From: Rhizopus arrhizus
Taxonomy: Eukaryota; Mucoromycota; Mucoromycetes; Mucorales; Rhizopodaceae
DNA length: 64,000 bases
Assembly: GCA_024220505.1 (NCBI GenBank)
Contig: JAKZZE010000022.1
Coordinates: forward strand, 186,001 to 250,000
Direction of reading: 5' to 3'
Part shown: piece after piece, positions 1-11,863 of the stretch
How positions within the stretch are numbered: the first letter of the stretch is position 1
Layout: each line of letters opens with the position of its first letter
Program-made: the position numbers and the translations under genes
Notes under the pieces: model-generated
Database searches by the model: none
What the model saw: only the letters and a program-made list of their open reading frames with translations
What the model was told of the DNA's origin: nothing

Positions 1-10
1 CTGTTTTCAG

Positions 11-886
11 GCGCTGTTCTGGATCAACAAAAATAACAGGAAGGCCATGTTCTAGACTGATTAGCGCCGATCCTTTATTACCACTGGACCATAAAGTTTA
101 CTGCTTTCAACATAAACTTGTTTCACAGCCAACAGTCATATTTCGAAAAACGGGATCGTCTAAGATGGTGAATATTGGTGATAATATAAAGGATGCTTTG
201 GGTATGAAGGGATCAAAAAAACAAAATAACCTGGCTGAATTAAACGATTGTTGGGATTGTACAGTATGCGCCACTTTCAACACCCAGAAGGGAAGACGTG
301 TATTCTAATATTTCTCTATAAAGTATGGCTAGGAAGCTGGAAATGCAAAACAGCAAAAAACAAAATGATTCGAGAAATGATCAAGCCAACATCAAAGGAT
401 GACAAACCAGGGTTTATTTATGGGTATTCAATTCAGAAGGAAGTTGTAAATTCACAAGAAAAGTATGCGTATTTTAAAATTGGAAGAACAGTGGATCCTC
501 ACAGAAGAATGTATGCACTATCGAAAATATGCAAATATGATCCCAAAGTCATTGAGCTGTTTCCCAGTCTACCTGGAAAGGGTCGTATGCCGAACAATTT
601 ACAGATGATTGATGGAAAAATAGATAGTATGCTTAAATGCCCAATTACCCACAGGGTGGAAAGATTGATTTTACTGGAGATGGCTTGTTTATTTAAAAAA
701 GTTAATACCAAATGCCCTGTATGCGGTGCACGACATAGAGAATGGTTTAAAGTAGAAAGAAAACAGCATCCGAAAGAAAATAGATTAATGACAGATCGTG
801 AATTGTGGATAACATGTGTGAGACCAATTATATTACGATGGATCCAGTATGGTGTCATATTTTCCGCTATTAGCAATAATAAATAG
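11..886 (+). CDS. T5orf172/DUF1766 (GIY-YIG-like) domain protein, 5' end outside window
   Basis: C-terminal part of a fungal T5orf172/DUF1766 protein. Exons are 11-297 and 354-886; the 56-bp intron (298-353) keeps phase, and the bases before 11 (ttttcag) look like an intron end. The first exon has the family's Cys-rich entry (RCSGSTKITGRPCSRLI, then a CFQH about 25 residues on) and a CWDC pair. The second has the GIY-YIG-like core (GFIYGYS, then YFKIGRTVDPHRRMYAL) followed by a CPVCGARHREWF cysteine motif. The domain is named after a phage protein and is widespread, often multicopy, in fungi. Whether fungal members are active nucleases is not established, so no function is claimed. About 273 residues are visible; upstream exons lie outside the window. 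Confidence 0.78.
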
Positions 887-1125
887 ACTATTTTTGAAAC
901 TATTAAATAATGTTCAAAAGCTTCTATCTTATTAAAATCAATTTGTATATCTCGTAGTGTAAAGCGCACTTTTTTATACCGGTACAAGAACATTTTGACT
1001 AAGCACTCATTATATTTATCTAATAAGAGAATGACTTATTTTTAATCATTGCCATACTGTAGATGTCTTCTTATTAATGCTCATCAAATGTTTGAATGTT
1101 CTTGAATACGACACATCAAAGATGA
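887..1125. other. AT-rich spacer
   Basis: Presumed 3' flank of the T5orf172 gene. The stop lies within AATAAATAG, so an AATAAA-like signal overlaps the stop codon. I see no coding signal on either strand here. Confidence 0.4.
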
Positions 1126-1656
1126 GGTGGCTTTGATATAACCAAAGACTTCCATACTTCTTACAACAATGCTGTTTACTATATCTTATCAAAAATCAAA
1201 AACAACCAATTAGAAAACGGGCAGCTTATTGTCAACTCAATGTCTCTTATTGTTTTCATAATTGCAACTCATAATAAACAATCAGATATACTGACCTTAA
1301 AAGAGCTGGAGAGTCAGCAAGCAAATCATCAAGTAGGAGTAATTCATTTTAAACAATTATATGACGATCAGGATTCAATGACTTACATAGTTGGTAAAAA
1401 CGGCTATTCCGTTTACAAGTATTCGCCATATGATACAGTTCATGTATATTGGTGGGGCATATTTTTTTTTGAGCGCTATATAGTTGTAAATGAATATGAC
1501 GTACACTTCTATTTTTTTCTCTTTTGCCTTTCGCTTAACATCCAAATAAGACTATCGAGCTATTTTGAGCAAACACGAAGCCATCGCGCTCTGCTCTCTC
1601 AATATCTCTTTCTATATTTATTTGTGCTTTTTTGTTGTAAATTTGATCTAATATGA
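1126..1656 (+). pseudogene. Open reading frame without a clear start; unrecognised, possibly a gene relic
   Basis: One frame stays open from 1126 to the stop at 1654-1656; the first ATG is internal, at 1240. The first about 110 codons have protein-like composition (for example DFHTSYNNAVYYILSKIK and KNGYSVYKYSPYDTVHVYWW), while the last part is low-complexity and Phe/Tyr/Leu-rich, as expected of non-coding AT-rich DNA. I cannot assign a family. It sits beside another decayed locus on the minus strand, so a remnant is more likely than a functional gene. A missed exon junction near 1460 could truncate it further. Confidence 0.25.
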
Positions 1657-1679
1657 AAGCCAAATTCGATCATTCTATC

Positions 1680-2540
1680 TCAAATCCCTTTTAACTTTCT
1701 CTTACAAAAGGAGAAATTTATAGGCAAATTGTTAAGATTGCCCTTTTGACTTTCTTTTGCTTTCAAGCCCATCGTAATACAGTTTATGGCATAAAAGTAC
1801 AAGTGCTCAGCATCAATCTTTATTCCAATATGGTGCTCTTTGACCAAAGCATGCATTTTATCCAATTGGCCAACCAATTTATCATAGACATGTAAAGCCT
1901 TCCCTTTAAAAATACTATAGTTTCTGTTGAAGCATTATTTGTTTCCCATCAAACATTATGACTATGATCCATTAATTGGAATGATTTAATAAATTCAATA
2001 AATCAAGGTTATCTTCCGCTTCTTGAATTTCAAAGAATAACCTCATTCGGATATTATGCTATAATTCATTGCTTGTTTTAAGACACATACGTTCAACAAT
2101 TTACTTCAAATAGATATTGCTATTATGACCTTTCACTCTGTGCTTTTCAAATGTTCTTCCTAACTCAATTATAATTTAAGTAAGCTAAAGTAATAACTTG
2201 AAGGAGCTAAAATTTGTAATTTTAACAGTCAAAAAGGTGTTATTGATATCTTACTGCTGTTTTGATGCCTACATGTGTCACCTTTGATGTCTTTTCTGCT
2301 ATTTTTTCCTGTCCATCATACTCTTGTAAATCATCATGAATAAAGACTGTAAAGTCACATAAACTCTTCTCTTTGCTCAAGTCAAATACACAGTTTTGCT
2401 CAAAATTTGACAATCGCAAAATGACCTTCTGAAACCCATCTTCATAAAACTGCCTATATACAAAAAGAGAAGTGGTTAATTTTTTACTGGTCTTACTTAG
2501 ATGGCCATCCTGTTATTAGTATCCAAAAGCCGGTCAGTAT
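1680..2540 (-). pseudogene. Decayed multi-exon protein gene, family unrecognised
   Basis: On the minus strand, fragments of one protein can be followed across two canonical-looking introns. Exon 2540-2497 (includes LTGFWILITGWPSK), intron 2496-2454 (GTAAG...ATATAG), exon 2453-2255 (QFYEDGFQKVILRLSNFEQ onward) and intron 2254-2207 (GTAAGA...TTTTAG) are in phase. Beyond that the frame breaks. ELGRTFEKHRVKGHN and IVERMCLKTSNEL lie in another frame with in-frame stops, and a last open piece (1877-1680, includes MVGQLDKMHALVKEHHIGI) follows. Preserved splice sites with broken exons argue for a recently decayed gene or a member of a dispersed repeat family. I do not recognise the family. Confidence 0.4.
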
Positions 2541-2939
2541 CTAAGACGACGAAGGTTTACGGTTTGCTCATGTAATGGCTATGTAGTATGTGCGTTTATC
2601 CATGCATAAATAAAAGAGTAGCTAAGATAGGGCTGTTAACACTTATGTAAACCAATTTAATTAAGATATTGGAGACAATTGATCTTTTTCAACCAATTTG
2701 GATACATGACTTATAATATAATAGCTTGTTACAATAGTCGTATTAGACTGTCTTGAAAATAAATTATGTAAAATGACGAGAAAGGCGCTTTATAAGTACA
2801 AAAGGAAGGTGAAAAAAAGGCCAGTTTATGAAAACAGAGGCTGTTCTTTTGCCATACTTTTAGCATTTTATTAAGTTTATATATGTAATAATAGTATAAT
2901 AATAATAATAATTTATTGGATTTTGAAAACATCAAGGAT

Positions 2940-3954
2940 TTACCAAATTAGTATTTCCGGCTGTTCATTAAATACGTCTTTACTGCTACTGGCTTCCGAA
3001 CGAGTATTCATCTGTAGCTTCTGATAGAGGATATCATTGCTTAATGATTGTGAGTTGATGTCATGAGATTTAATCATGTCCATGGTTTCAAACCAGGCCA
3101 AGTTCATTTGTTCTTTTAATCGATTTTGTTTGATTGCATTCCTTTTTGCTGCTGCTATATCGAGTCTTTCTTTCACTTCATCGTGCTGCTGTAACTGTGC
3201 TGATAGCAGTGATTTATTACAACTGCCGCCATACAGAGATGATATTGTGGGCTGATGATTAGTACTTGGCTGCTCTGGATAGTGTGAGTTGCTGATTACA
3301 AAGGGTTTTTTTTCGTGGCGATTGGGAGGTTGTAATACATTGACTATGGGCTCGTTACTGTCATTGAAGCTTTTTTGTAATAGCTGAGGCTTTAGAGGGG
3401 TAGACGAATAAGATGTGCCATTCTGTTTTGTGTCTTCAGTCGAGGAAAATAGTGAGCTGTTCACCAAGATAGCCAACCATTCATTAAGATCATCTTTCAA
3501 TGAGTTCCCAGCATTGTTTTGATCCTCCGTTAAAGGAACTTTCTTTTCTAACTGTCCAAAAATCGGTTGTAGGTTAATTAATTCTTTATTAGACTCTTTA
3601 GTCACCTGTAGTTGATGTGATACTTGTTCGTTATTATTATCTATCAGATGTTGTTGTTCAAAATTATATTCTTGCTCTTTTGTTATGATAGAAATATGCG
3701 ACTTTTTTAAATATTCTTTTGATTGCTTTTCATTTGTCCATATATAGCCTGAATGAAAAAGAGAGAAACAGCTCTCAGTACGTTGAATAACCTTTTGCTT
3801 TCACCTGACCTACTTTTAGGCATCCGTTTTATCTTTTTTAGCAATTTTGTACAAAAGCCATCTTTATCGTGTTCATTTTTATGGAATAACTGGCTTAGCT
3901 TTTTTGTGGCCTTCCTGCAGCTTTTTTTTATTTATTAGATTGTATATGTGGAGA

Positions 3955-4029
<75 letters not shown>

Positions 4030-4184
4030 AGAGTTTATGGATAATTAAATGTTCAAAACATCGTTACTTTTAAAAAATGATTTTACCCTTTTTCCAATGT
4101 AGAATAGTTTGACTCATTTTGCGCGTTATTTGATTCACAATTTTTATTGTCATTAAAAGACACGTCTTGCCTATCTTTAGACAT
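2940..4184 (-). CDS. Unidentified Ser/Asn/Gln-rich protein, 3 exons, 338 aa
   Basis: Exons 4184-4087 (starts ATG, MSKDRQDVSFND), 3914-3805 and 3748-2940 join in consistent phase (98+110+809 nt = 339 codons with stop). Intron 1 (4086-3915) is long for this genome because it contains a 66-nt homopolymer. Intron 2 (3804-3749) starts GTGAAAGC and ends CATTCAG. The protein has a short basic segment (KLLKKIKRMPKSR) near residue 60, a hydrophilic Ser/Asn/Gln-rich centre suggesting disorder, and a probably helical charged stretch near residues 260-300 (KERLDIAAAKRNAIKQNR). There is no signal peptide or membrane segment. I do not recognise the family; a regulatory or scaffold role would be a guess. 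It is the next gene downstream of, and on the same strand as, the SLC49-type transporter, about 0.8 kb away. Confidence 0.55.
3957..4022. repeat. 66-nt T homopolymer inside an intron, followed by 8 A
   Basis: Uninterrupted T from 3957 to 4022, then A at 4023-4030. It falls inside intron 1 of the minus-strand gene 2940-4184, where it reads as poly-A in the transcript. It may be a retroposed poly-A tail, slippage expansion or an assembly artefact. Confidence 0.9.
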
Positions 4185-4993
4185 AATTTATATAAAAAAA
4201 AATAAAAAATAAAAGAAAAAGGTGATTAAATGTATGCTCGCGGGAAAGGCGGAAGTAGCCCCGAACATTTAAACCTGTAGCACATCATATAAAAAAAGAG
4301 AAAAATGATCAATTCCGTAGCACCACCACTCACTATCTTTTCCGGCTTAAAATTTTTTTTTTCTTCTTCCGGTTTGTTGAGGCACTTTTTTTTTTCGATT
4401 CCCGTTGTCAAGGCACAATTTGACACTTATTGCAAATGTCTCATTGTAAAGTTTTTTTTTATTGTATTATGTTTTCGAGCTAAAAGGGTCATTGGAAGTT
4501 GGTATATAAATTCAGTTTTGTAGAAGCTTCCCATTAGCATCACGTCATTCTATTCAATGTATTTCTGCACTTGATGTTGTGGTACAATGCTATAATGCGG
4601 AGCGCCATCAAGCATTGCAATATGGAAAAAAGGCAACCTATCTTTTTGAAATAAAATACAAATCGGAAAAAGGAAAGTTAGAAGGACATGTAAGCTAAAG
4701 AGGTAGGACTCTTGGAGAAAATTCGAATATAAGTTGGTTTTTTATAATATTTTATAGCTTTAATACTTGGTTATAACTCCTTGATAAGGCAGACATATTA
4801 CGATCAAATGTACTAATATGTATTGGACTGACTTCAAAGTTTATCAAAAAATTTCTTCTAAATATTTCTTGAAAAAACACTGGCTAGATAAGTACTGCTT
4901 CAAAAAAAGGCACCTTTGGAATTATTTACTATATATTACTTTATGATAATGAAGTGAATACAAATAAGGGATTTTAAATAGAAACAACGCATA
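4185..4993. other. Gene-free spacer
   Basis: 5' flank of the minus-strand gene 2940-4184 and 3' flank of the transporter 4994-6992. It holds T-rich tracts and two overlapping 66-72 codon ORFs on opposite strands with low-complexity content. I see no supported gene. Confidence 0.45.
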
Positions 4994-6992
4994 TTATCTC
5001 CTGGTGTCGTTTGAAAAACAAACCTCTTCTGTCTCTAAAACACTTTGCTTACTTTCATTCGCTTCTGATAAGTCCAACAGCACTGCAGCGTCTGTAACAA
5101 CAACAGGTAAAGCAGATGTAATTTTATCTGCATAACCTTCAACATTCTGTGATGAACTTTTACTCCATTTAGCAGTTTCTGATTGTTTCATTTGACCATT
5201 AAATAAAAAAGACAAGAGCATGATAACGCCAGCAATGGCTGCTTCAAATATAAGAGACCTACTCATACTATTTGCTGGTGTTCCATTAGGATCACGAAAG
5301 GCATCCATAACAATAACAAATATGAAGCCAAAAACTTGTGCTCCTTGCCAGAGAAGAGAGCCAGTCGTCGCACCAGAGACAGGGAAAGTTACTAACAAAT
5401 AGGGATAAGTTGAACAATTCTTGATTAGTTTTAGTTTTATGCTTGCTTTCTGTAACTAGTTCTATGACAACAGGAACCAAAAAAGATATAAAAAATTGAT
5501 TGAGTGCTAATGCAAATAATATGGCTGCGTACGAGTCTGCACGAACTATATTTAAACAGTTAATAATGTAAATATTTGTTGGTGTTTTGTGATTCGATTT
5601 CTACTTAAAAAATAAAAGGCCAAGTGCGTTACAAACACCATAGGCGATATCAAGCGCAAGAACAGTTTATATTGCTTGGTCATGTCCAAAACAGGTCCAG
5701 CAACAGCTAATGAAAAAAACCAAATCGGCGTTAGTTTTTTTTTTTTCTTTCTTTCTTTCTTATATTTCCTCACAACATCCTAATGTTCCTGCAAAAAAGG
5801 CAAATGCATTCAGCGTTCCTGCATCTTTATCCGAATACCCATGGGGCGCCAAGATCTGTGCACACAAAGTGCAAAGTGCGATGCTCAAACCGACATTGAA
5901 TCCATGAATAAAAAACAGTACCCAAAAATGAAGGTTTTTGAAAAGCATTTTTAAACCTACAAAAAATGGTGGACGCTCACTCTCTACAATGATGGAAGGC
6001 GGCGTTGGTGGGCGGTTTGGCATAAAAAAAAGCGGTATGAATACGATTAAAGCAAAGCCAGCAACCAGATTCAACTATAAGAGTATATCAGTATCTAAAA
6101 AAAGGATAAACGTTCAACTTTGAATCTGGCAGCTTACCACCATTGGGATATATGTTTCATTTAGAGTGATCGACGGTATTACAAACATAACCAAAATTGC
6201 ACCATAATTAGATGCTAAAAAAGGTTAGCTTAATATTGCGACAGAATGTGAATAACCTTTTTACCAACAAACATTCCAGCAGTTGCTCGCAATCTTTCAG
6301 TAAACCAGGTAATCGAAAACTGAAGAAAAGTTGAGTATATCTTTAATTTTCAGCTTCTATTCTTTAATACAGTTTTAATTATACCATTGTCATAATATTA
6401 AGTGCTAACGGGGCTGCTGCTCCACCAACAATCTGGCCAACCATAGTTAATACATAAGATGGGGTTTCCATCTTTACTGCAATACATCTAATTGCGCTTC
6501 CTAAAGCACATAGAAATCCGGAGGCTATGATCTGTCGTTATAATAATGATTAAGTAGCTTTGCTTTTAAAGAATAATATCTTTTGCTTACAGAGCGCTTA
6601 ACACCCAACTTTTCAAAAATCCATCCAGTAAAAAAGCTTACAAATACGTAAACGATGCATTGGACATTTGTAAGCCAATTGACAGCAGAGAGAGAGACAT
6701 TAAAATATTGTTCTGTTGCTCTAGGCACAACGCTAAAAGTGTATTGAAACACTGAAATGACAGTTCGAACGAGTACAAGCAAGAATAAAGAAATCCAAGC
6801 CTGAGGATATGTCTTAAATTTTTGTGAAGCGATGCTGATATTTTCTGTCTCAGTGTCAATGCTATTATTGTTTTCTCCGGAACGTTGATTTACTATATCT
6901 TGATCCTTTTCATCATTCTTTCCGATTGTTTGATTTCTGCTGTTGTTCACTGACTGTAGATAACTCGGAATTTTTTGGTTTTTTGTAGACAT
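4994..6992 (-). CDS. MFS transporter of the SLC49/FLVCR-like family, 526 aa, 8 exons
   Basis: Predicted plasma- or organelle-membrane solute transporter. Exons: 6992-6591, 6531-6385, 6319-6265, 6214-6138, 6074-5774, 5706-5605, 5545-5447 and 5391-4994, total 1581 nt in consistent phase. After a polar N-terminus, TM1 starts near residue 62 (YPQAWISLFLLVLVRT). Family landmarks are SAVNWLTNVQCIVYVFVSF, the motif-A-like segment EKLGVKRS, GQIVGGAAAPLALN, TWFTERLRATAGMFVG, a loop with FFMPNRPPTPPS, and VTEITFPVSGATTGSLLW. The last intron (5446-5392) uses a GC donor (GCAAGC), the only choice that restores the family motif. SLC49 members carry haem, choline or other small solutes in animals; the substrate here cannot be told. 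The acidic C-terminal tail is cytosolic by prediction. Confidence 0.82.
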
Positions 6993-9900
6993 ACAAAAGA
7001 TAAAGAAAAAGAAAAATCATGGCATGAGGGAGATGTGTTTGTTTAAAATGGCCTAAACAATGGTTGATAGAAAGTTTAGTTAGGTCAAATCCAAATCCTC
7101 AAATAAATTAACAATATTGCACTCTGCCTCGTCAAACCAAAATGTCTCCGATCGTCTTCAGATGTATTTTGAGTTTTTAGAAATTATTTTAGCTTGGAGC
7201 CTCACAGATTCTCGATAAAAATTAATATCAATCAACTTCTACAATAGATATATGCATATACTCGATACCTAATTTGATTGATCGAGTATTTCTACTAGCT
7301 CTTAGTGTGTGGTTGAATAATGGTAAATTACTAATAGGTTCGACCTAAAAACTTTTGTGCTCATATGCACAATGTTGTAATAGAAATTTGATTACCAAGT
7401 TGGTATAAAATTCCAGTGACTGCATATATTAAAGTCAATTACTTTACAGAATTTACTTTGTACCTGTTTGTATACACACATAGTGCCTACAAGACCTTTA
7501 CTTCTCTCAATAGAGCTTGTTTCTCAAGGAACCTTTTTCAGATCGTAAGCATATAAACTATTACAAAAACATTTGTTAATAGACTGAATCAAGTACTAAT
7601 TGATATTTTGGCATATGATTTGAGCTTATGGTTGGGTTAAAATACTGCACTTTATGAAAGTATAAAGAATCTAAGAAACTTATGCTCAGTACTATATATT
7701 TATATATCATTTGTGCATATTAAATGTCATTTATTATTTCCTCAATTAAGCATTAGTCAGTCCATTGATCCTCTTCATTTAAAAACAAAAGATCTTTCAA
7801 TTTCTATGGCGTTGCATAGAGCTTTACTTTTTATTGGTTGAACCGATTTTTAGTAGGAATGATTTCAGATAACTGCTTCGATGCTGTTTTGAATTTTATT
7901 AAAAAAAATACTTCAATGCTCAATAAATCGAAATAAGCTGAAGATAATCTAGTTTTTCATCAGAAAAAAGCTCTGGATGTCGACAACATGAGTTTTCCTC
8001 TTCCTTCTAATTCTTCTAATTTAGCTATAGTTGGAATGTTAATTATAATAGAGCTTCAAAAATACTGCAAAAACTGTTCGCCGAATCGAGTCATGGACTA
8101 TTATCGCCATCATCAACAGTAACACTACATTCTGAGTATATTTCCATGGGAACTGGGCCATAAGATGTACGTAGAATGAGGCCTCAGAAATATAGATAGA
8201 AGAATCTAGAAAATATTTTTTTTTTCTTTGCAAATATATTTTTTGATTCCATTAGCTGAGCATGTGTATATCCATGCTACCTTGGTGTAGATAAGTCTGT
8301 GAAAGAAAGGTCAATTAAAGAACCACATGTTTATCATATTGCGTTAGCCGTGCAACAGTTAGGGCTATGTATGAGATAAAGAAGAAAAGGAGGGAAAAAA
8401 AAGAAGCCTGTGATCGAACTTTGGGAATAGAACACATGCCACTTTCATAATCTGGAAAATATTGGCAAAGATAAGTTTTACTTTAACGCTAAAATGATAA
8501 GTCCCAAGCAATTATTTTTGGATGATTACTGAAATATTGCCAGCAGTTCAAAAAGAAAATAGTTTGGCTAATACTATTTCGTAACCTTTAGCGATATTAA
8601 AAGAATTGGATGAATAAAGACAAGCCCAATGATTACCTGCCTTTTCAGATATGTAAACCAATCACCCGTTAAATCCACAAATATTAACTAAGCCCAAAAA
8701 ACTAAAAGCCAAATGTGTAAGTACCTAAATAGAACATGGATTGGAGAAAATATTGGGGGAGAATACTGATTACATTATATTACACTAAAAAGTAAAAGGC
8801 GACCATATTTTGCTGCATAATGGAAGTACATTATTTATTACGAAATTTCTGTAAATAAAGCATGAAAAATCAAGGCTCTATGCTCAAATACATCGTTACT
8901 GGTTTTTAAATCTAGTTTATTTATCTCTCTTAATGTCCAAATGATATATGAACGAATGATTAATCTGATGTCATGAGTAGAAGAAGGTCCTATATAATAT
9001 ATATTTATTATTAGCTTCAACTTTTGTGAATAACCAGCGCAGCTATGATAACATGGCACAAATATAAAAGTGTTCTGATTTTATTTCTCTCTTTTTTTCT
9101 TCTTAGGCATGACATATATTACCCTAGCTAGATTATATGAAGTTCATTGTGATTACGAATACACCATAGTTTAGTGTTTGTTGTCGGCAAAAATGGATAT
9201 AGATGATAGCTAAACAAATTTATATCATCAATTTGGTCCCTCCTGTTATTTCTGAAATGCTATGGATTTTATTATAGGATGAGATAGTAAAAGCTCTGTC
9301 AGCAGGCCTTATAAATGTTTGTTTCTGAAATCCTAGAATGTAACAAACAATTGAAAACTGTGTTTCGTTTCATAAATATACAACTTGTTGATAATTTTCT
9401 AGTTATGAATGATTTGCACATAACTACTTTGATGTCTTATGAATGCTTGAATATGCCATGTTGGTCATATTGAAACAAGAGAGGTAAAACAAAAAGGAAA
9501 AGAAAAAAAAAGATATCTTTATTCTAATGGCCTATGTATATTTGTGATTATCTCCATCTGTTTTTGCCCTAAAATAGACTTTATGTCAGAAATATCTTTT
9601 GATTTTTCTTCAAATAAAAAAAAAAAAAAAAGCTTCTGCCTCATATAAACATACTAATCACAGTGCATCTATTAGTAGGAATATACGATTTTTATTTTTA
9701 TTTTTTTTATGAACTTCTTGTCCTTTCTAACTTATTTTCTTTATCCTTGTAGCATAACTAGAAGGAATACTTAGTGTTGCTCAATAAGCTACTAAAAATA
9801 CGTCTTTTGATTAGCGTCCTAGCTCAACTATGCCAACAAAGACATTGAAGATTATATGTTAGAAAAGACTATTAGTGAAGTAAATGAATAATGATATGTT

Positions 9901-11640
9901 ACAAGGTTCGCTAATTACAACAAAAGCGTGGGAAAGTATGCTGAAAAAGAAAAAAGGGGTATCCTTGGTTTTTATATATAATCATCTCTGCATTTAACCT
10001 TAGTCATCACGAAACAAGATCCTTTTAATTACACTCATCTCTTAGGAGATTTTTGGCTTTCTTTTTCATAATAAATTGTAACCTTAATGGTTTTTACAGT
10101 AGCTAATACTTTTGAGCTACGTCTAAAATGATCATTTGGTTAAAAAAGGAGTTACCGTAACCTTAAGAATCTATTCTCTTAGTTCGGCCGTCCAAATCAA
10201 ACTTTTTTTTTTCTTTCCTTTTAACCAGCAGAAAGATTTTTCTTCAGTTTGGATTGCGCTGCCAATAGCCCTTGTCTCTTTTTCTTTTGTTTTTTCTTAC
10301 AACTTTTTTTATGTGAGAAACCAAAGATCATATGATGCCTGCAAAAATTTTCTTATTAGACATTACCTAGCTATGCTCTTGACACATCATTTTTGGAAAT
10401 GGTACAGTGGGCATAGTATGGTGAAAAGGTAAATATTTTTCTTTACTGTATGTCTATAACAGGCAGATTTAATCATATTCTTTCATGATTTTGGAATGTA
10501 AATAGTAAGCATCGATATGATTCTTTTTGATAGCTTTATTCTAAATTTCATCCGGGAACTAGGACTGCAAGACTATTCTCACTAGCTTTTTTGTTGTTGA
10601 TTTTAAAGATAAGATTTACAATGCTTGCAATATTACCTTTTACCGATAGGCCTTGTTTAATTCAAGTTCTTTAGTGATCAAGAATAAACCTGAGTTGATT
10701 TGACCCTGGAAAAACTAGAAGTAAAGGAGTGTATACTATTAACCGCAGACTGCCTGTTCCAAGGTAACTGCGGCTCTGGAATACCTGACTGTCTGTACCA
10801 ATGGTCCAGTAATGTTTTTAGTTGCAACTCGAGTTTATTTTTATTGCTTGCTTCTATGTTTAAGATGAAGTGCCAAGAATATCTATTCCAAGAAACGATC
10901 AGAGATCCTAAGCTGGGCTTCTTGATCGTATTAGAACCTGGCTCAGAGTTCCTTGGCATGATAATGTCGGCGAATATAAACAGGGCTGTTATTTTTAAAC
11001 TTTAATTGTGTATACTGAATATAACCACCACACGATCCATGTACACAATAAATCATGCGTCAAAAAAGATTGAGTATTTAACCATATATCAAGGCATTTT
11101 GACAATAGACAAGTAACAAAATAATTAATTTGCTATCGTTTAGCTTAATGAGATCTTCATCCTATTTTTTATATCATTGGTTTTTTCAAAATAAAGAAAC
11201 TATTCACAATATTCGTCTTGCTCATTTTATTTCACTTATTTAAAAAAAAATCCCTCTGTTTATTATTTATTTTTTATATGAATCTTTTATTTAAGGCCAG
11301 CTCGATCGCTACACTTTACAATGGCTAAATGGGCCAAACTCTTGTTTTCTGTGCTTTTTATATAATACATTAATATATTCTGAGTGTATAGCATCCAGTA
11401 TATTAATAAGTATGTACCGAGTGTACCGAATAGAGGAGCTTTCTTTAGTAATTGGTTTCAAAGAAAAGATCAGTTACTATCCAAAAAAATTCTAAGCCAA
11501 AACCTCTTATAAAAAGATATTACTGTTCAGCTTAGCTAAGTTTATGGACTTTTCTGTTTATAACCTAATAAATTTACAGAAAGGAGGTTTGTTCATTGTT
11601 GTAATCAACTATAGAATCCATCACTCTCGTTTTATCATGA
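6993..11640. other. 4.6-kb gene-free region with only weak ORFs
   Basis: AT-rich DNA with many stops in all frames. Short ORFs (minus 8838-9059 and 8039-8233; plus 10136-10432; an overlapping pair at 10678-11005) show no recognisable motif and no splice-consistent extension. Some may be debris of mobile elements, but I cannot show it. A-tracts lie near 9617-9632. Confidence 0.4.
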
Positions 11641-11863
11641 ATGTCATAAATAAAAGGAAACAGTATAATTTTTTATGCCACCATATTCAGCTTTCTTGAA
11701 TATTGTTGAGGAATGCTATTCTAACGTCAAAAAAATAATATTAGAACTTCGTCAAACAACACAGACGCGCTCGTTTTTTGCATCACTACAGCCTACAAGG
11801 TGGTCACAGTTGAAAACTAAGGTTAAATCAGATACCCTGAATCCTATTGTGGTTTATGGTTAG
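11640..11863 (+). pseudogene. Tc1/mariner-like transposase C-terminal fossil
   Basis: The frame from 11675 reads MPPYSAFLNIVEECYSNVKK, matching the conserved DDE-transposase segment (typically LPPYSPxLNPIEExW) that carries the third catalytic acidic residue. Only about 60 codons remain. The preceding bases (about 11655-11674) encode the expected hydrophobic strand (NSIIF) in a different frame, implying a frameshift, and the upstream catalytic residues are absent. I see no terminal inverted repeats nearby. It is a dead fragment of the Tc1/mariner (IS630-like) superfamily. Confidence 0.6.

Noticed and set aside
7335..7350. GGTTCGACC, similar to a tRNA B-box
   Set aside because: No A-box at the right distance and no cloverleaf could be drawn.
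8410..8460. A TTCGATC-like string on the minus strand resembling a tRNA T-loop
   Set aside because: The flanking bases do not form a five-pair T-stem and no A-box, anticodon arm or acceptor pairing could be found upstream.
8838..9059. Minus-strand 73-codon ORF
   Set aside because: No start context, motif or splice extension; surrounded by non-coding AT-rich DNA. Possibly debris, but not supportable as a gene.
10678..11005. Overlapping ORFs on both strands (about 93 and 101 codons)
   Set aside because: Mutually antisense, neither recognised nor extendable; no reason to prefer one.
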